From the NCBI GenBank assembly GCA_025267735.1, contig CM046298.1, positions 32,525,264 through 32,589,263 on the forward strand: a DNA stretch of 64,000 nucleotides. The letters are read 5' to 3'. Below are positions 62,539 through 64,000 of this stretch, in pieces. Every line of letters begins with the position of its first letter. Positions within the stretch are counted from its first letter, which is position 1. The DNA comes from Mactra quadrangularis. Its lineage: Eukaryota > Mollusca > Bivalvia > Venerida > Mactridae. The notes beneath the pieces are model-generated. The model was not told where the DNA came from, did not search any database, and worked only from the letters and a program-made list of their open reading frames with translations. The position numbers were made by a program, and so were the translations under genes.

Positions 62539-63347
62539 CAGGGCTCGAATTTAAGCTCATATACTCGCAAAATTTAAGTGAATTTTGAAAATTGTGAGTA
62601 ACTTTTACTTTAACTCGCAAATTTTTGCGAGTTGAAATTGCTGCAAAAATATTTCTGTCCAAACTAATTAGGCTCAATTCAGCATTGAAACAGTCAAATA
62701 GATCGATAGCATTAGTTAAAGATTTACAGCACTAACATGTTCGATATTCTTTGTCTATCCCACAATAACACCCTTGTTCTATCTGTAGTAATTTTAATAT
62801 AATGTTTTTTTTATATTGCATATAAATAGAGGACATTCATCAACTTTGGTGCATGATCGATTTTTATTTCACTGAGTGAGCTCAGAAAGCATATATACAC
62901 GAGTGGCATAGCCACAAGTGAAAATGTCATTTTCTGAGTTCATGAGTTGAAATAAAAAAGATCTTACACCAAAGTTGACGAATATTCTGTTGCTTTTATT
63001 CAGCTTAGTTTTGTGTTTTATTTGATGTATTTTACACAAATTATAACTTGACATCATTTCTACTCCAAGATGACGTCATTTATCTTCTAATATGACGTCA
63101 TGAACGATGAAAATATAAGGTTATATTTTCACTACGATAGAAATATAAGATTTATATTTTCATCGTTTATTTTCATCGAATAACGCGACGTTTCACCGTA
63201 AAGCATGAAAGAAATATGAATATTTACTATGTATGCCATTAAAATTTGAAGAACAAAATATGTGCAATTTTTTTCATTTTGCAAGTTGAAATAAATTAAA
63301 TCAACTCGCAAAATAATGCAAGTCCAGTTTTTTGTTAAATTCGAGCC
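62539..63347. mobile_element. hAT MITE (CAGGGCTCGAATTTAA) split by a nested foldback element
   Basis: Left end CAGGGCTCGAATTTAAGC; right end TTGTTAAATTCGAGCC, slightly degraded. The AACTCGCAAAAT interior matches the intact copy at 58,355-58,712. The 62,829-63,210 foldback element interrupts it. Confidence 0.7.
62829..63210. mobile_element. Foldback/MITE element with paired CRE palindromes (copy 2)
   Basis: Same layout as 2,393-2,784: hairpin turn GAGTGGCATAGCCAC, right arm AAAGTTGACGAATATTC, two TGACGTCA at 63,071-63,078 and 63,093-63,100, again 22 apart, and the closing TTTCATCGAATAACGCGACG. The left end is eroded. Confidence 0.7.
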
Positions 63348-64000
63348 GAGGTCCCATTGTTTCTCACTGAGCAAACTGGCTAAGTTCTAAAATTCAATAA
63401 TTGTATCAAGGGACTAATCTAGATGCATGTTCAACCAAATCCATGGATCCGTGCAAAACTAGTTGAAATACATGTAAATCAAGGATGTAGACTGGTTTCC
63501 TGCTGACTCATGGAAATATTTTCTATTTTCTTAAAGGTTGAGTCACCGTTTAACAAAACCTACAAGTCAATGTTAATGTTTCTAACCTCAAGATTTAAAT
63601 ACAATCTTAACCAGACAACTTCAGAATAACAAACAAATTTAAAGTACATGTAAACACATTAAGTTTTTAACTTGGAAATCTTAAGTACGAAACAAACCTA
63701 ACACACATCATATGAATGGTAGAACAGACTTGACTAATTAATCAACATATTGTGTGATACAAGATCATTTAATCTAATATTGTATATCCTGTATTAGCCA
63801 ATCTCATGCCATGAAAACATTACAGTGATCTTACACTGAGTCAAGGGTCGTAGATCATCGAATCAAAGTTAACAAAATGTTCTATAAAATATTGAGATAA
63901 CCTTAATTAGCTCAAATAAAAACAAGTAAATTGTTTAATTACACATTACTAAAACAAGATATACGTATACAGGAAACATTATTCAAGTCTATAAGCATTA

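Overview
The window is AT-rich animal nuclear DNA: small exons with GT-AG borders, long introns, and very many short transposable elements. The dispersed repeats (tRNA-headed SINEs whose 3' tail reads roughly CGCCGTTATATGACCT..., and a repeat beginning AACAAGAGCTGTCAGAGG) look like those I know from bivalve molluscs, so a bivalve is my best inference; the species is not determined.

Layout. 1-4,640 is an array of short units in both orientations around a TTTGGTACGAAA core, interrupted by a SINE and a foldback element, followed by a minus-strand Ty3/Gypsy-type LTR (4,655-4,928). 8,355-9,212 (minus) holds two consecutive exons of a sushi + SRCR receptor-type gene; the start of the SRCR exon, with its splice acceptor, has been tandemly multiplied. 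10,095-10,760 is a diverged tandem repeat. 17,777-21,789 (minus) holds three in-phase 5' exons of a gene I do not recognise (starts MSGKKRDF, CxxC near the end). About 1.2 kb away, in divergent orientation, lies a small two-exon plus-strand gene (22,968-24,132) whose intron is almost entirely a 40-bp minisatellite. An isolated candidate last exon lies at 31,682-31,857 (plus).

34,229-64,000 (minus) is the 3' part of an STK32/YANK-type serine/threonine kinase gene. Eight coding exons join in phase to give the last 333 residues, including HRD, the family-typical DFN (instead of DFG), APE and the basic C-terminal tail. The exons for the glycine loop and the catalytic lysine are not in the window and should lie beyond 64,000.

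Most of the remainder is non-coding or transposon-derived: hAT-like elements with verified 8-bp target duplications (19,607; 26,587; 55,493; 58,355), Tc1/mariner- and pogo-like MITEs flanked by TA, a PIF/Harbinger-like MITE, SINEs with 12-14 bp target duplications, poly-G elements, snapback hairpins and one broken LINE fragment. The genes do not form a pathway; the only organised relation seen is the head-to-head pair at 21.7-23.0 kb. No rRNA, functional tRNA or CRISPR array was found. The strongest unusual signals are structural: splice-acceptor multiplication at the SRCR exon, the minisatellite-filled intron, MITEs set within a few tens of bases of STK32 splice donors, and the two-orientation GTAC array at the left end.
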